Below the pieces are notes generated by a model. The model was not told the DNA's origin. It did no database searches and saw nothing but the letters and a program-made list of their open reading frames with translations. From Shewanella sp. 10N.286.48.A6 (GTDB lineage: Bacteria > Pseudomonadota > Gammaproteobacteria > Enterobacterales > Shewanellaceae), in the NCBI RefSeq assembly GCF_002873135.1, contig NZ_MCVI01000021.1, forward strand, positions 257,144 to 321,143: DNA of 64,000 nucleotides, given 5' to 3'. Made by a program: the position numbers and the translations under genes. This document shows, piece after piece, positions 54,079 through 63,472 of the stretch (positions within the stretch are counted from its first letter, which is position 1; every line of letters begins with the position of its first letter).

Positions 54079-55344
54079 ATGGATATCAAGGGGAGCTTAG
54101 AGTGTAACCAGTTAATTAAACGCTATATTGCCACCAGAGCCGCCACAACCGAAATATGCGCCCCGTTAGAAATAGAAGATCTGTGTATTCAGCCCTGCGC
54201 CGACGTCAGTCCACCTAAATGGCATTTGGGACATACTACTTGGTTTTTTGAAGAGCTAATATTACGCCAGTTTGTTGCAGGTTATCAGCGCTTTGATGAG
54301 CATTTTAGCTTAATTTTTAACTCTTACTATAAATCAGCAGGCCTGCATTGGACCCAAAAAGATCGCGGTAACTTGTCTAGGCCTACGGTAGCGCAAATAG
54401 CCCAATACCGTCAGCAAATTGATGAGCTAATTCTAAGCTTACTCAATGCTGGGATATCAGAAGAAATTGCTACCATTATTGAAATTGGTATTCATCATGA
54501 GCAGCAGCATCAAGAGCTTCTGTATATGGACATTAAGTATATTCTGCATTGCAATCCCAGCAGTCCTCGCTACAGCAAAACACCGTTAATGAGCGCACAA
54601 GCGGTCACTGGCTCATGGCACACTTATACTCAGCAACTGGTGGAAATTGGTCATTGTGGCGAAGGCTACGCATTTGATAATGAATCACCGCCTCATAAAA
54701 CTTACCTGACAGATTTCTCAATCTCTGACACTCTTATCACTAATGGTGAGTATTTAGCGTTTATTGAGTCAGCAGGCTATCAAACGCCAAAATACTGGTT
54801 AAGCTTGGGCTGGGATTGGCTTAACGAGAACGGTATTACATCGCCTTTGTATTGGCGAAATCTCGATGGAAAATGGTTTGAATACACCCTTCATGGCCTA
54901 ACACCTTTAGACTTAAGTGCCCCTGTGGTTCATGTCAGTTATTTTGAGGCCAACGCCTTTGCCAATTGGCGCCAATGCCGCTTACCCACAGAGCAAGAGC
55001 TAGAGCATTATTTACGCAGTAGCGACAATCAAGCCTTAATCTCAGCCCAAGGCCTGCCACCAGCAAGTTATCATCAACCTCAGTTACACCCCATCAATGC
55101 TGGTGATACTTCAGGTCAAGTCTGGTGTTGGAGCCAAAGCCATTATTCAGCCTACCCCGGCTATAAGCCCTTTGAAGGCAAGTTAGAAGAATACAATGGC
55201 AAGTTTATGTGTAATCAGTTTGTGCTTAGAGGCGGCTGTATTGCCACACCGCCACATCACTATCGACATAGTTATAGAAATTTTTATCAACCACACCAGC
55301 AATGGATGTTTTCAGGGATCAGATTAGCAAAGGATATCGTGTGA
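54079..55344 (+). CDS. egtB: Ergothioneine sulfoxide synthase EgtB
   Basis: 421 residues. DinB-like N-terminal half with the metal triad: PPKWHLGHTTWFFEE, HHEQQHQELLYMD (HxxxHxE) and the sequence GLHWTQKDRGNLSRPT. C-terminal half is a formylglycine-generating-enzyme/sulfatase-type domain (FDNESPPHKTYLTDFSISDTLITNGEYLAFI, VVHVSYFEANAFANWRQCRLPTEQELEH). Joins Cys or gamma-glutamyl-cysteine to hercynine with O2 and Fe(II). Coupled by GTGTGA overlap to egtD. A second activity (OvoA-type) would need a methyltransferase domain, absent here. Confidence 0.93.
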   Translation: MDIKGSLECNQLIKRYIATRAATTEICAPLEIEDLCIQPCADVSPPKWHLGHTTWFFEELILRQFVAGYQRFDEHFSLIFNSYYKSAGLHWTQKDRGNLSRPTVAQIAQYRQQIDELILSLLNAGISEEIATIIEIGIHHEQQHQELLYMDIKYILHCNPSSPRYSKTPLMSAQAVTGSWHTYTQQLVEIGHCGEGYAFDNESPPHKTYLTDFSISDTLITNGEYLAFIESAGYQTPKYWLSLGWDWLNENGITSPLYWRNLDGKWFEYTLHGLTPLDLSAPVVHVSYFEANAFANWRQCRLPTEQELEHYLRSSDNQALISAQGLPPASYHQPQLHPINAGDTSGQVWCWSQSHYSAYPGYKPFEGKLEEYNGKFMCNQFVLRGGCIATPPHHYRHSYRNFYQPHQQWMFSGIRLAKDIV

Positions 55345-56330
55345 AGATTTCTAAAATTGATTATAAAAGTGACAATATTGACGCAATAAATAAAGAGCAA
55401 TTTGCGATTGATGTATTAACTGGCCTTAGCGCTAGCCCAAAAACCTTACAAGCTAAATACTTCTACGACGATACTGGCAGTAAGATTTTTCAGCAAATTA
55501 CCCAACATGAAGATTACTACCCCACTCGCACTGAGTTTGAAATTTTAAACACCATCAAACATGAACTGGCGGAGCTTATAGGTGAACAGGAAATTGATAT
55601 TATCGAACTCGGAGCAGGCGACGGTCATAAAAGCCAATTAATCATTGATGGGTTCGTGGATCACAACTGTAAAGTCAATTACTACCCCATCGACATTTCA
55701 GAAGAAGCCATGCTGATGTTAGAAGACAACATTTGCGATCACCCTAATGTTGAATGTCACGGCATAGTAGCGGAATACTTTGAAGGCTTAAGGCTGGTGA
55801 GAGAAAAATCGACCAACAAACAACTGGTATTGTTTTTAGGCTCCAATATTGGCAATTTTGATCGAGTTCAAAACCAAGGCTTTTTACGTCGTTTGTGGAT
55901 GAGCATGAATGCTGGCGACTATGCACTGGTGGGTTTTGACCTAAAAAAAGATGTCGATATACTGACCCGAGCTTATAACGACTCCAGTGGACTCACCAAA
56001 GACTTTAACCTGAATTTATTAACGCGGATCAACAACGAGCTTGGGGCTAACTTTGTGGTGGATAATTTTCAGCACTTTGGCATTTACAGCCCCCTTCTGG
56101 GCGCTATGGAAAGCTACGTCATCGCCTCAAAGCCACAAAATGTCTATATTTCGGCGCTAAAAAGACAATTTCATTTCGACGCCTTTGAACCGATTCATTT
56201 AGAGTACTCCTTTAAGTTTCTCAAAAGTGATATTGACTTTATTAGCCAACATACCGGTTTTGAGGTCATTAAACACTTTTCAGATGAGCGCGACTATTTC
56301 ATTGATTCATTGTGGCAAGTTAACAAGTAA
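55341..56330 (+). CDS. egtD: L-histidine N-alpha-methyltransferase EgtD
   Basis: Start taken at GTG 55341, overlapping the egtB stop by 4 bp with AAAGGA upstream (329 aa); an in-frame ATG at 55302 overlaps egtB by 43 bp and is less likely. EgtD signatures: ALSASPKTLQAKYFYDDTGSKIFQQI, ELGAGDGHKSQLIIDGF (SAM site), YYPIDISEEAM, FLGSNIGNFDR and LVGFDLKKDVDIL. It trimethylates histidine to hercynine, the substrate of EgtB. The operon thus makes ergothioneine, a thiol antioxidant; the C-S lyase EgtE is not encoded here. Confidence 0.93.
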   Translation: MKISKIDYKSDNIDAINKEQFAIDVLTGLSASPKTLQAKYFYDDTGSKIFQQITQHEDYYPTRTEFEILNTIKHELAELIGEQEIDIIELGAGDGHKSQLIIDGFVDHNCKVNYYPIDISEEAMLMLEDNICDHPNVECHGIVAEYFEGLRLVREKSTNKQLVLFLGSNIGNFDRVQNQGFLRRLWMSMNAGDYALVGFDLKKDVDILTRAYNDSSGLTKDFNLNLLTRINNELGANFVVDNFQHFGIYSPLLGAMESYVIASKPQNVYISALKRQFHFDAFEPIHLEYSFKFLKSDIDFISQHTGFEVIKHFSDERDYFIDSLWQVNK

Positions 56331-56454
56331 CCACCCTATTTCAATACTATGACGTCATCTTGCGATAACAACCGCGGCAAACTAGGCTTTGGCAGTGGCG
56401 ATTTAATACCTTGCATGAAAGAGACTTAAAACCATTCAAACTCAGGAGCGAACT

Positions 56455-56835
56455 ATGGCCCAAGATCTTCAAGCCAATAAACACAATGCTATCGCATTTT
56501 ACCGCAGCGCTTATTTAGGCGACCCTGTTAAGGCCGTTGAAAAATATGTTGGCGCAGAATACATTCAACACAATCCGATTGTGGCAGATGGTAAACAGGC
56601 TTTCATCGATTACTTCATTGAGATGGCTGAATATAAAGGAAAAACAATTGAGTTTGTCAGGGCCATAGCAGAAGATGATTTAGTGGCGCTGCATACCCAT
56701 CAAGTGTGGCCTGGTAACGATCAGTATGTCACCATGGATTTCTTTCGATTTGATGACCAAGGCAAGATAGTCGAACATTGGGACTCTATTCAACAAATAC
56801 CCGCTGAATCAAAACATAGTAATACAATGTATTAA
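56455..56835 (+). CDS. SnoaL-like (NTF2 fold) protein
   Basis: 126 residues. NTF2/SnoaL-like pattern NAIAFYRSAYLGDPVKAVEKYVGAEYIQHNP, DGKQAFIDYFIEMAEY and MDFFRFDDQGKIVEHWD. Such small cone-shaped proteins act as cyclases, isomerases or ligand binders; substrate unknown. Ribosome site CAGGAG. It lies between egtD and a LysR regulator, either of which could be its functional neighbour. Confidence 0.85.
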   Translation: MAQDLQANKHNAIAFYRSAYLGDPVKAVEKYVGAEYIQHNPIVADGKQAFIDYFIEMAEYKGKTIEFVRAIAEDDLVALHTHQVWPGNDQYVTMDFFRFDDQGKIVEHWDSIQQIPAESKHSNTMY

Positions 56836-56959
56836 GCCGTCATTAGGCGTAAATTAAGCTATTTCTTGCTTATCTATAGAAGTCTTTCAAAACCAGTAAA
56901 TCATTAACGTGATAGCTTAACCATCAAACCTAAATCGACTAATAATTGCTAATAATCTT

Positions 56960-57886
56960 ATGAAACTTGAAGAAATTTACCGACAAGACCTTAGTTTACT
57001 TATCGCCTTACAAATCTTAGTCGAAGAGTGCAGTGTTACAAAAGCAGCAAAACGGCTGCACTTGAGTCAATCTGCCACCAGTCGAATCTTAAGTCGCTTG
57101 CGGGAAATGCTCAACGACCCTCTCTTTTCACGGGTCGGCCAACAATTAGTACCAACCCAATATGCTCTAGATTGCTATCAACAGCTGCAAGGCCCTACAG
57201 GTCAATTACTACAACTGCTTACCCCCAGTGAATTTATTGCCAAAGAATGCCAACAAAAATTCACCATAGCTACCACTGACTTTGCCGCACAAGGTCTGCT
57301 GCCACTGGTGTTACCTAAGCTCTATCAACTAGCACCCAATATTGGCATTGAGGTCATTCCGGTGCAGCATCAATACCTTCAATCGCAACTAAGTTTACAA
57401 GGCGCTGACATGGCAATTTGCCGCGCCATAGATCAAACAGAGCAATTACAACAAACAAGGTTAGGTTTAGTGGGCGTTAGCTGTTTAGTTTCTAATAACC
57501 ACCCTGTTGCAGATAAAGCCCTATCTCTAGAAGATTACCTACACTTTCCCCACGCTACCATTGCCATTAGTGATGGTGTTAAAGCCATTGTCGACTCATC
57601 TATCGCGCAATTCCCACAACGTAAAGAGTTATTAAGGGCGCCAAACTTAGACAGTGCACTGGCACTGCTTGAGCTGCATCCATTAATTATTACCTTGCCA
57701 GAAGGTATGGCTGAAATCGCCGCAGCCAAACACGGTTTAATTGTAAAGCCACTGCCGTTTGCAATAGCGCCACTAAGCTACAATTTATTTTGGCATGCAC
57801 GCTGTGAATTAGATAAAGGTCAGCGCTGGCTAAGGGATAAAATAGTCGACTTAATTAAGCCTTTGCTTATCAGTAACAGGCAATAA
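56960..57886 (+). CDS. LysR-family transcriptional regulator
   Basis: 308 residues. N-terminal winged helix with LLIALQILVEECSVTKAAKRLHLSQSATSRILSRLREM; effector domain of the NodD/NahR-like group (TDFAAQGLLPLVLPKLYQLAPNIGIEV, LGLVGVSCLVSNNHPVADK). Target genes are not evident; the SnoaL-like gene just upstream in the same direction or acuI on the opposite strand are candidates. Start codon ATG 56960. Confidence 0.88.
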   Translation: MKLEEIYRQDLSLLIALQILVEECSVTKAAKRLHLSQSATSRILSRLREMLNDPLFSRVGQQLVPTQYALDCYQQLQGPTGQLLQLLTPSEFIAKECQQKFTIATTDFAAQGLLPLVLPKLYQLAPNIGIEVIPVQHQYLQSQLSLQGADMAICRAIDQTEQLQQTRLGLVGVSCLVSNNHPVADKALSLEDYLHFPHATIAISDGVKAIVDSSIAQFPQRKELLRAPNLDSALALLELHPLIITLPEGMAEIAAAKHGLIVKPLPFAIAPLSYNLFWHARCELDKGQRWLRDKIVDLIKPLLISNRQ

Positions 57887-57909
57887 TGAGCACTAAAAAA
57901 AGACACAAA

Positions 57910-57932
57910 AAAGCGGCTATTAAAGCCGCTTT
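57910..57932. terminator. Bidirectional terminator between LysR gene and acuI
   Basis: AAAGCGGCT / AGCCGCTTT with a 5-base loop; six T follow on the minus strand. Lies 23 bp past the LysR stop and 66 bp past the acuI stop. Confidence 0.85.
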
Positions 57933-57998
57933 ACGATCTTTTAAATAAATGCTTGAGCTAAAAAATTAATCTTTAATGAATAGCTTCAAGCTAATAAA

Positions 57999-58982
57999 TT
58001 ATTGGCAATTAACTAATACCCGCCCCGTCACCTTACCTTTAACAATCTGCTGTGCAAATTCAGGTACTTGTTCAAGAGCAACAGTTTGACAGGCTTGCTG
58101 GTAAAAACTCTCTGGCAACAAGGCAATAACTTGCTCCCATGCCTTCACGCGTTTTTCAAACGGGCAAGCAACAGAGTCAACACCCAACAAGTTAACTCCA
58201 CGTAAAATAAACGGCATCACTGTGGTTGGTAAGGCAAAGCCACCTGCTAAACCACAAATAGCGGCACTACCACCATAATTGATTTGGGTTAACGCGGTAG
58301 CCAACACTTGATTACCGACGGTATCAACCACCCCAGCCCAGCGTTGTTTATCTAAAGGACGACCCGCTTGTTCAAACTCGCTGCGGTCAATCACTTCACT
58401 GGCACCAAGCTGTTTAAGCAGCTCACCATTAGACTCAACACGGCCAGAACTTGCCACAACGCGATAGCCAAGCGCTGACAGTAACGTCACAGCAACAGAG
58501 CCAACACCGCCACTGGCACCCGTTACTAGCACTTCACCTTGTTCAGGTGTAACACCAGCCTGCTGTAATGCTTGCACACACAACATCGCAGTTAACCCTG
58601 CAGTGCCAACCATCATAGCTTTAGCAGCATCAGCATTTTGAGGCATAGGTACTAACCAATCAGCTTTAACACGAGCCTTCTGGGCCATACCGCCCCAATG
58701 GTTTTCACCAACGCCCCAACCCGTTAGGATTACCTCATCACCAGCTTTATAACGCGGATCTGCAGATTCACTTACCACACCCGCAAAATCAATCCCTGGT
58801 ACCATTGGGAAATTACGAATAATTTTGCCTAACCCAGTGACCGCTAGACCATCTTTGTAATTTAGCGATGAATAACTTACATCAACTAACACTTCACCTT
58901 CAGGAAGATCAGCAACAGATAATTGGCGAACCTCAGCTTGGGTCTGCTTATCATTTTGGGTTAATACAAGTGCGTTAAACAT
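57999..58982 (-). CDS. acuI: Acryloyl-CoA reductase / YhdH-type quinone oxidoreductase
   Basis: 327 residues, medium-chain dehydrogenase/reductase family. SSLNYKDGLAVTG, GIDFAGVVSES, the NADPH-binding VLVTGASGGVGSVAVTLLSALG and TQINYGGSAAICGLAGG match AcuI/YhdH. It reduces acryloyl-CoA to propionyl-CoA with NADPH, detoxifying acrylate, in DMSP-using marine bacteria. Ribosome site AAGGAG. Not in an operon. Confidence 0.9.
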   Translation of the reverse strand: MFNALVLTQNDKQTQAEVRQLSVADLPEGEVLVDVSYSSLNYKDGLAVTGLGKIIRNFPMVPGIDFAGVVSESADPRYKAGDEVILTGWGVGENHWGGMAQKARVKADWLVPMPQNADAAKAMMVGTAGLTAMLCVQALQQAGVTPEQGEVLVTGASGGVGSVAVTLLSALGYRVVASSGRVESNGELLKQLGASEVIDRSEFEQAGRPLDKQRWAGVVDTVGNQVLATALTQINYGGSAAICGLAGGFALPTTVMPFILRGVNLLGVDSVACPFEKRVKAWEQVIALLPESFYQQACQTVALEQVPEFAQQIVKGKVTGRVLVNCQ

Positions 58983-59305
58983 GGTGGCGCTCCTTACATT
59001 TTAGATAAAATTATCATAGTGTAAAAACCACCATGAATACACTGCAAACTTTGCATGCCACACATGCACAGGAGTCATACACAAAGGCCGGTGTTGAGAT
59101 GGGCATGTTTGCTGATAGCTGTTAGCTGATCACATATCATTTGCGAGCAAAATAAACCATCAAATGAGTATAGGTGCAATTCAGCGTTAGTGAGGGAGGA
59201 GGAGAAATAAAGAAAATTGTAGCCTTAAAATGCCCTCAAATTAAAGCCTCATAGATATAAAACCACTCTGCTTTTATCTTGTTAAATATAACAAAACAGG
59301 CAAGT
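58983..59305. other. Intergenic, 323 bp, no feature seen
   Basis: Contains upstream sequence of acuI and the downstream end of the helicase gene. No terminator-like hairpin is apparent after the helicase gene stop. Confidence 0.35.
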
Positions 59306-62300
59306 TTAATTCTTAATAACTCCTTTAAAACGCGCGAAAGTATTCATTTGTTCGGACGCATTAAGGGGATGATAGTCTTTATTATTTGCGATCAATGTGT
59401 ATTTACCTTGTGATTGCTTAATTACTTTTCTAAGTAAATACTGCGGTTCCCCTATATCATCTAGTAACTCAATTGCTAGGATTTGATTTGAGATTGAGCC
59501 AGCACTAACTGGCGTGATCCATTCAAATAGCAATAGGTCACCATCAAGTATGGGGGATTTCCCACCATTCATTGAGTTACCTGATGCTTTTGCAATGAAG
59601 TGTTTATCTGGGTTATTTGTTCCGTATTCTGTGGGGATTTGTATAAAACTTACCTTATCAGCCGTACTGGTTTTAAAGTGACCGCAAGCAATTTTAAGAT
59701 CTTCAAAAAACGGTAATGAAACTAGGTTTTGATTGTCGAGTTCTGCCTCAAGATTTGGCAGGTTTAAAGTAGCGATATCTTCTTTGGTGATTGTCATATC
59801 AAGCTTATTGTAATAATGGCTAAGATCCTCCCGCATTTGAGTGGTAATCGCGCTCAAATCTGATTGTTTGAGTTTGTCCCATAACACGGTATCAAATGCG
59901 ATCAAATTCAACTCTTGGCACTGATAAAAGAAACGCTTACGTTCGAATTTTTCAAATGGATTGATAAGAATATTACGCTTGATATACGCCGAATCCAATA
60001 AATTTTCACTGATATTAAGTGGGTTACCGCCTTTCTCTGCTTTACCATATTTACTCAATAAAGATTCATAGAAACCTGCATATAAACCAGCAACTACATC
60101 TAAATCCAATTCGCCTTGTTTATTACAGTGGTTCGCCATGACAATAAGCAAAATAATTTTGTATGAAAAATTATAATCACGTTTTTCAATAAACTCGATA
60201 AAGTCAGCCTTTCGAGTATCCTGTGTTCTAAGTGGAATATTTTTGGTGATTCTTATTTTTTCTAGCTGTTCGAAGCTAAAGTAATTAAGATTTTTACTAC
60301 CAAATGGAATCGTTTTATCGGCAACCAAATCACCTTTTTTCATCCAAGCTTTTACTGTACCTGTTGAAATAAATAGCTCTCTAGCTAGCTGCTCTTCATT
60401 TAGTAGGTCTCTAAACTCTTTTTCAAAATTAAAGATATTAATCGGTTCGATTCTTCGCTCCGACTCCCATAATCCATCTAAAATAATTAATTCATTCTGA
60501 GATGTCCCTTGAACATCTTTTACCAGATCACCAAAAGGTTGATAGTGACTCAAATTAAATAAGCCATGTAATGACCAAGGTGTAATAGCTGCTCCATAAC
60601 TATCAACCACATCAATTACATATAGCGCTTCTTTGCCTGGATAATTTCGTGTTCCTCGTCCTAATTGCTGGGTATAAAGTACTTTCGACATTGTTGGCCT
60701 AGCCATAACAAGAATACTGGTTTGAGGCGAATCCCAGCCTTCGTTTATTAAATCGCAAGCACATAGCATTTGAACCTCACCCCTATGATATAAATCTAGG
60801 CCAGTACGTTCCTTACCACTTACCGAAGCCGCTTTTATACCTGATTGATTTAATAGCTTGGCCATTCTTTGGGTGTGTTTAATATCGACACAAAACACTA
60901 TGCCCTGCTGTGTGCTGATAGATTGTGCTTGTTGATTAAAAAAGTATTTAAGTAAAACATCTGCAATCAGTTGGTCACGCGAAGGGATGATCACAGTTTT
61001 CTGTAAATCGGTTTTAACGAATTCTTTACCGTTAAATCTTACCTTCGAAAAATCAATATTTGATTCTAATCTGAAAGCTCGAATTTGCGGCACTAACTTT
61101 TTCAAAATAGCTTGTTCTAAGGTCATCTCAACTTCGTAATGACCAAAAATATCGCTCAGAGAGCGCTTATCAAGACGCTCATCCGTAGCAGTTAAGCCCA
61201 AAAGACTCTTAGGAGAAAAGTAATTTAAAACTTGGCGTAAACCATCTGCAGCAGCTCTGTGCGCTTCATCAATAAGAATATAATCGAAATGGTTTCTAGC
61301 GAGTTTACGATAATGCCGTAATACATAGGCACTAGTTTGCACTGTAATATCGAGTTGTGAATTGTTAAGTAACTCACCAACCCTTATCTCTGGAATTTGT
61401 GCCTCTAACCTTTTAATTAGCTGCATTTTTAGCGCAACTGTCGGCACAACAGCTAACACTTGTTTGGCATTGGATTGCTGTAATTGCTGCCTAACATCTT
61501 CAATAAACACTTCTGTTTTACCCGAACCAGTAGGCAGTACTACTAAAAATCTATTCTGGCCTGCTTTTCTTTTTTCAATTAGGGTGTTTACAGCATCCTG
61601 TTGATGGGCATATAAACTAAAATCAACGGAACGTTCAGCTCTATATAATGGAGATTTTAAGAAATGTTCAGATTGGCCAAAATAATCTTTCATTTGGTCT
61701 TCAAATTTAAAAGAATCACTCATGCCCCTATCTGACCAGCGATATACAAGGTAACCATCATTTACTAATGAGTTTTGTTTAAATAGTTGCGATCGATATT
61801 GCTTCTGAGAGACTATCCGAGATAAGGGATGATGATAGGTTTCACCATTTAGCTCTATCGCTATAGGTGATGTTTTACGATGCAAAATGTAATCAATAAA
61901 TCGCTTATGTCCTTGCCTATCAATATAAGGAGCTTCCGCTTGCAAAGCATGTATAGATGCTGGCCCAAACACACTCTCAAATATTTCTGCAAACTTAAAT
62001 TCGGGGGGAGTAGGATCGATATGTTGTTCCTCACGATTCGAGCCAAACTTTTTTAGTTCTATGCTCTCAATTTCGGAGGATAAAAAGTGGCTTATATCAT
62101 CAATTAACTGCTGTATTTCAAGTGCACAAAAACGGAGTAACCCTTGATAATGGTGCATCAGCTGATTCTGATAGCTAGTGTAATCAACATAATAAAAATC
62201 AGAGGGTTGAAGGGAATATAATGAATTATCGACCAAAATTGCTGAAGGCTGATTCCGCAAATTAGAATCATTATTGCCGATAAAAGTATATAAGCGGCCA

Positions 62301-62374
62301 ACATCAACCACATTTTCTAACTTATACCCAAAACTAGCTAAAACCTGATCAACTGCAATCCCATCAAGCCCCAT
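59306..62374 (-). CDS. Nuclease-helicase-S24 fusion (candidate defence/repair protein)
   Basis: From ATG 62374 (AAAGG eight bases upstream) 1022 residues; a longer in-frame start at 62440 would overlap the methyltransferase by 77 bp. Domains: residues 130-210 resemble a PD-(D/E)xK nuclease of the DUF559/Vsr type (Asp161 in RFIDYILH, then Glu174 in IAIELNG); 255-620 an SF2 helicase (Walker A TGSGKT near 283, DEAH near 370, motif VI QQLGRGTR near 571); 655-710 a MerR-like helix-turn-helix segment (EEQLARELFISTGTVKAWMKKGD); 885-1018 a LexA-like S24 peptidase domain with Ser934 in ASGNSMNGG and DGDLLLFE. The usual S24 Lys is replaced or shifted (YLLRKVIK). Second gene of a two-gene unit. Confidence 0.85.
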   Translation of the reverse strand: MGLDGIAVDQVLASFGYKLENVVDVGRLYTFIGNNDSNLRNQPSAILVDNSLYSLQPSDFYYVDYTSYQNQLMHHYQGLLRFCALEIQQLIDDISHFLSSEIESIELKKFGSNREEQHIDPTPPEFKFAEIFESVFGPASIHALQAEAPYIDRQGHKRFIDYILHRKTSPIAIELNGETYHHPLSRIVSQKQYRSQLFKQNSLVNDGYLVYRWSDRGMSDSFKFEDQMKDYFGQSEHFLKSPLYRAERSVDFSLYAHQQDAVNTLIEKRKAGQNRFLVVLPTGSGKTEVFIEDVRQQLQQSNAKQVLAVVPTVALKMQLIKRLEAQIPEIRVGELLNNSQLDITVQTSAYVLRHYRKLARNHFDYILIDEAHRAAADGLRQVLNYFSPKSLLGLTATDERLDKRSLSDIFGHYEVEMTLEQAILKKLVPQIRAFRLESNIDFSKVRFNGKEFVKTDLQKTVIIPSRDQLIADVLLKYFFNQQAQSISTQQGIVFCVDIKHTQRMAKLLNQSGIKAASVSGKERTGLDLYHRGEVQMLCACDLINEGWDSPQTSILVMARPTMSKVLYTQQLGRGTRNYPGKEALYVIDVVDSYGAAITPWSLHGLFNLSHYQPFGDLVKDVQGTSQNELIILDGLWESERRIEPINIFNFEKEFRDLLNEEQLARELFISTGTVKAWMKKGDLVADKTIPFGSKNLNYFSFEQLEKIRITKNIPLRTQDTRKADFIEFIEKRDYNFSYKIILLIVMANHCNKQGELDLDVVAGLYAGFYESLLSKYGKAEKGGNPLNISENLLDSAYIKRNILINPFEKFERKRFFYQCQELNLIAFDTVLWDKLKQSDLSAITTQMREDLSHYYNKLDMTITKEDIATLNLPNLEAELDNQNLVSLPFFEDLKIACGHFKTSTADKVSFIQIPTEYGTNNPDKHFIAKASGNSMNGGKSPILDGDLLLFEWITPVSAGSISNQILAIELLDDIGEPQYLLRKVIKQSQGKYTLIANNKDYHPLNASEQMNTFARFKGVIKN

Positions 62375-62957
62375 TGCGATCGCCTTTAATAAGAATTGCA
62401 TTAAGCCACTTTTCATCCTGTCGGTCAGGCCGAGCATCATCAGTGATCCAACTTTTTACAACATTAAAATCACTTCCATCTATGAAATCGTTAAGCCTTT
62501 TTTCATCTGCATTCGTGAAATAACGCCCGCCTCTCTCTACATCGCTAACACCATACTTAAAAGAACAATAAAGATAACCACCATCCCTTAAACTTCTAGA
62601 TAAATTAGCGAATGAAGCTGGCAGTAAATTACTAGCTACATGTAATAAAGAGGCGCAAGCCCAAATACCATCAGCCAATGATGAAGCTTTAAAACAATCA
62701 AAAGTGTTTAGTTCAACATCAATCCCCGTTAGTTCAGATGCTTTTAGCACTAAACTCTCACTTGCATCAAATGCACTCACTTCGAAGCCTTGCTTTAAAA
62801 AATACAAGCTATCTCGTCCGCTTCCGCAGCCAGCATCAATAATATGACCATTCGGCTTTAATAGAGGAATGAAGATTTCGTACAAAAGGGATAAATCTAC
62901 ATTGACGGTATCATTATAAAATGATTCAGCATTAATGTTATAAAAGTTATTTATCAT
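62364..62957 (-). CDS. Class I SAM-dependent methyltransferase
   Basis: 197 residues from ATG 62957 (a TTG at 62978 extends it). Rossmann motif I HIIDAGCGSGRDSLYFLKQG, then SAFDASESLVLKASELT and GIWACASLLHVA. It resembles TehB/UbiE-type small-molecule methyltransferases more than DNA methylases: no DPPY/NPPY motif. Its stop overlaps the start of the helicase fusion by 11 bp, indicating a translationally coupled pair. Substrate unknown. Confidence 0.87.
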   Translation of the reverse strand: MINNFYNINAESFYNDTVNVDLSLLYEIFIPLLKPNGHIIDAGCGSGRDSLYFLKQGFEVSAFDASESLVLKASELTGIDVELNTFDCFKASSLADGIWACASLLHVASNLLPASFANLSRSLRDGGYLYCSFKYGVSDVERGGRYFTNADEKRLNDFIDGSDFNVVKSWITDDARPDRQDEKWLNAILIKGDRNGA

Positions 62958-63210
62958 AGGCTTGGATTGTATAAGCAATTTTCAACAGACTATCATAAGC
63001 AGCAAGATATATTGTATTTCTGCATCAAGCAACTTAACTCATAGCAAATATTAATTGAGAAAGGTAATTGAAATTGAAGGCTGACACGTTAATCGAATAA
63101 ATGTTTAAACTAACTTATTGATGTTGGACTTTGAACGTTAAATAGCAATCAACATATCACTTTTGTTAATATTCAAAAATAATTAAATTGATTAAAAACC
63201 AGAAAAGACA

Positions 63211-63236
63211 AAGGCCTAGCATTTCTGCTAGGCCTT
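63211..63236 (-). terminator. Terminator of the tRNA-Trp transcript
   Basis: AAGGCCTAGC / GCTAGGCCTT perfect 10-bp stem, 6-base loop, followed on the minus strand by TTTGTCTTTTC. Directly after the tRNA 3' end. Confidence 0.88.
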
Positions 63237-63243
63237 CTAAATT

Positions 63244-63320
63244 TGGCAGGGGTAGCAAGACTCGAACTCGCAACCATCGGTTTTGGAGACCGCTGTTCTA
63301 CCAATTGGAACTATACCCCT
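63244..63320 (-). tRNA. tRNA-Trp (anticodon CCA)
   Basis: 77 nt on the minus strand with encoded CCA end. The acceptor arm AGGGGT pairs with ACCCCT, the T arm has GAGTTCGAGTC, and the anticodon loop CTCCAAA contains CCA. The usual genomic neighbours of tRNA-Trp (tuf, secE) are not in the window; the gene stands alone between the methyltransferase-helicase unit and a decayed region. Confidence 0.95.
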
Positions 63321-63472
63321 GTTGACGGAATGCATTATGCTAAAACCACTGCGAAAGGTAAAGCATTATTTATCACAAACGTACTGACTGTGGGTTTTTC
63401 AGCCAAATTAAGCAATTTATAATCTACTTTGCTATTTTGGCAATGCGAAGCTCACTTACATACGGTATTTAC

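Noticed and set aside
54079..56330. Ovothiol (OvoA) synthesis
   Set aside because: OvoA carries its own methyltransferase domain; here EgtB and a separate EgtD point to ergothioneine.
61362..61604. 80-codon plus-strand frame inside the helicase gene
   Set aside because: Antisense shadow of the helicase core.
62364..62957. DNA restriction-modification methylase
   Set aside because: No DPPY/NPPY or C5-methylase motifs; resembles small-molecule methyltransferases.
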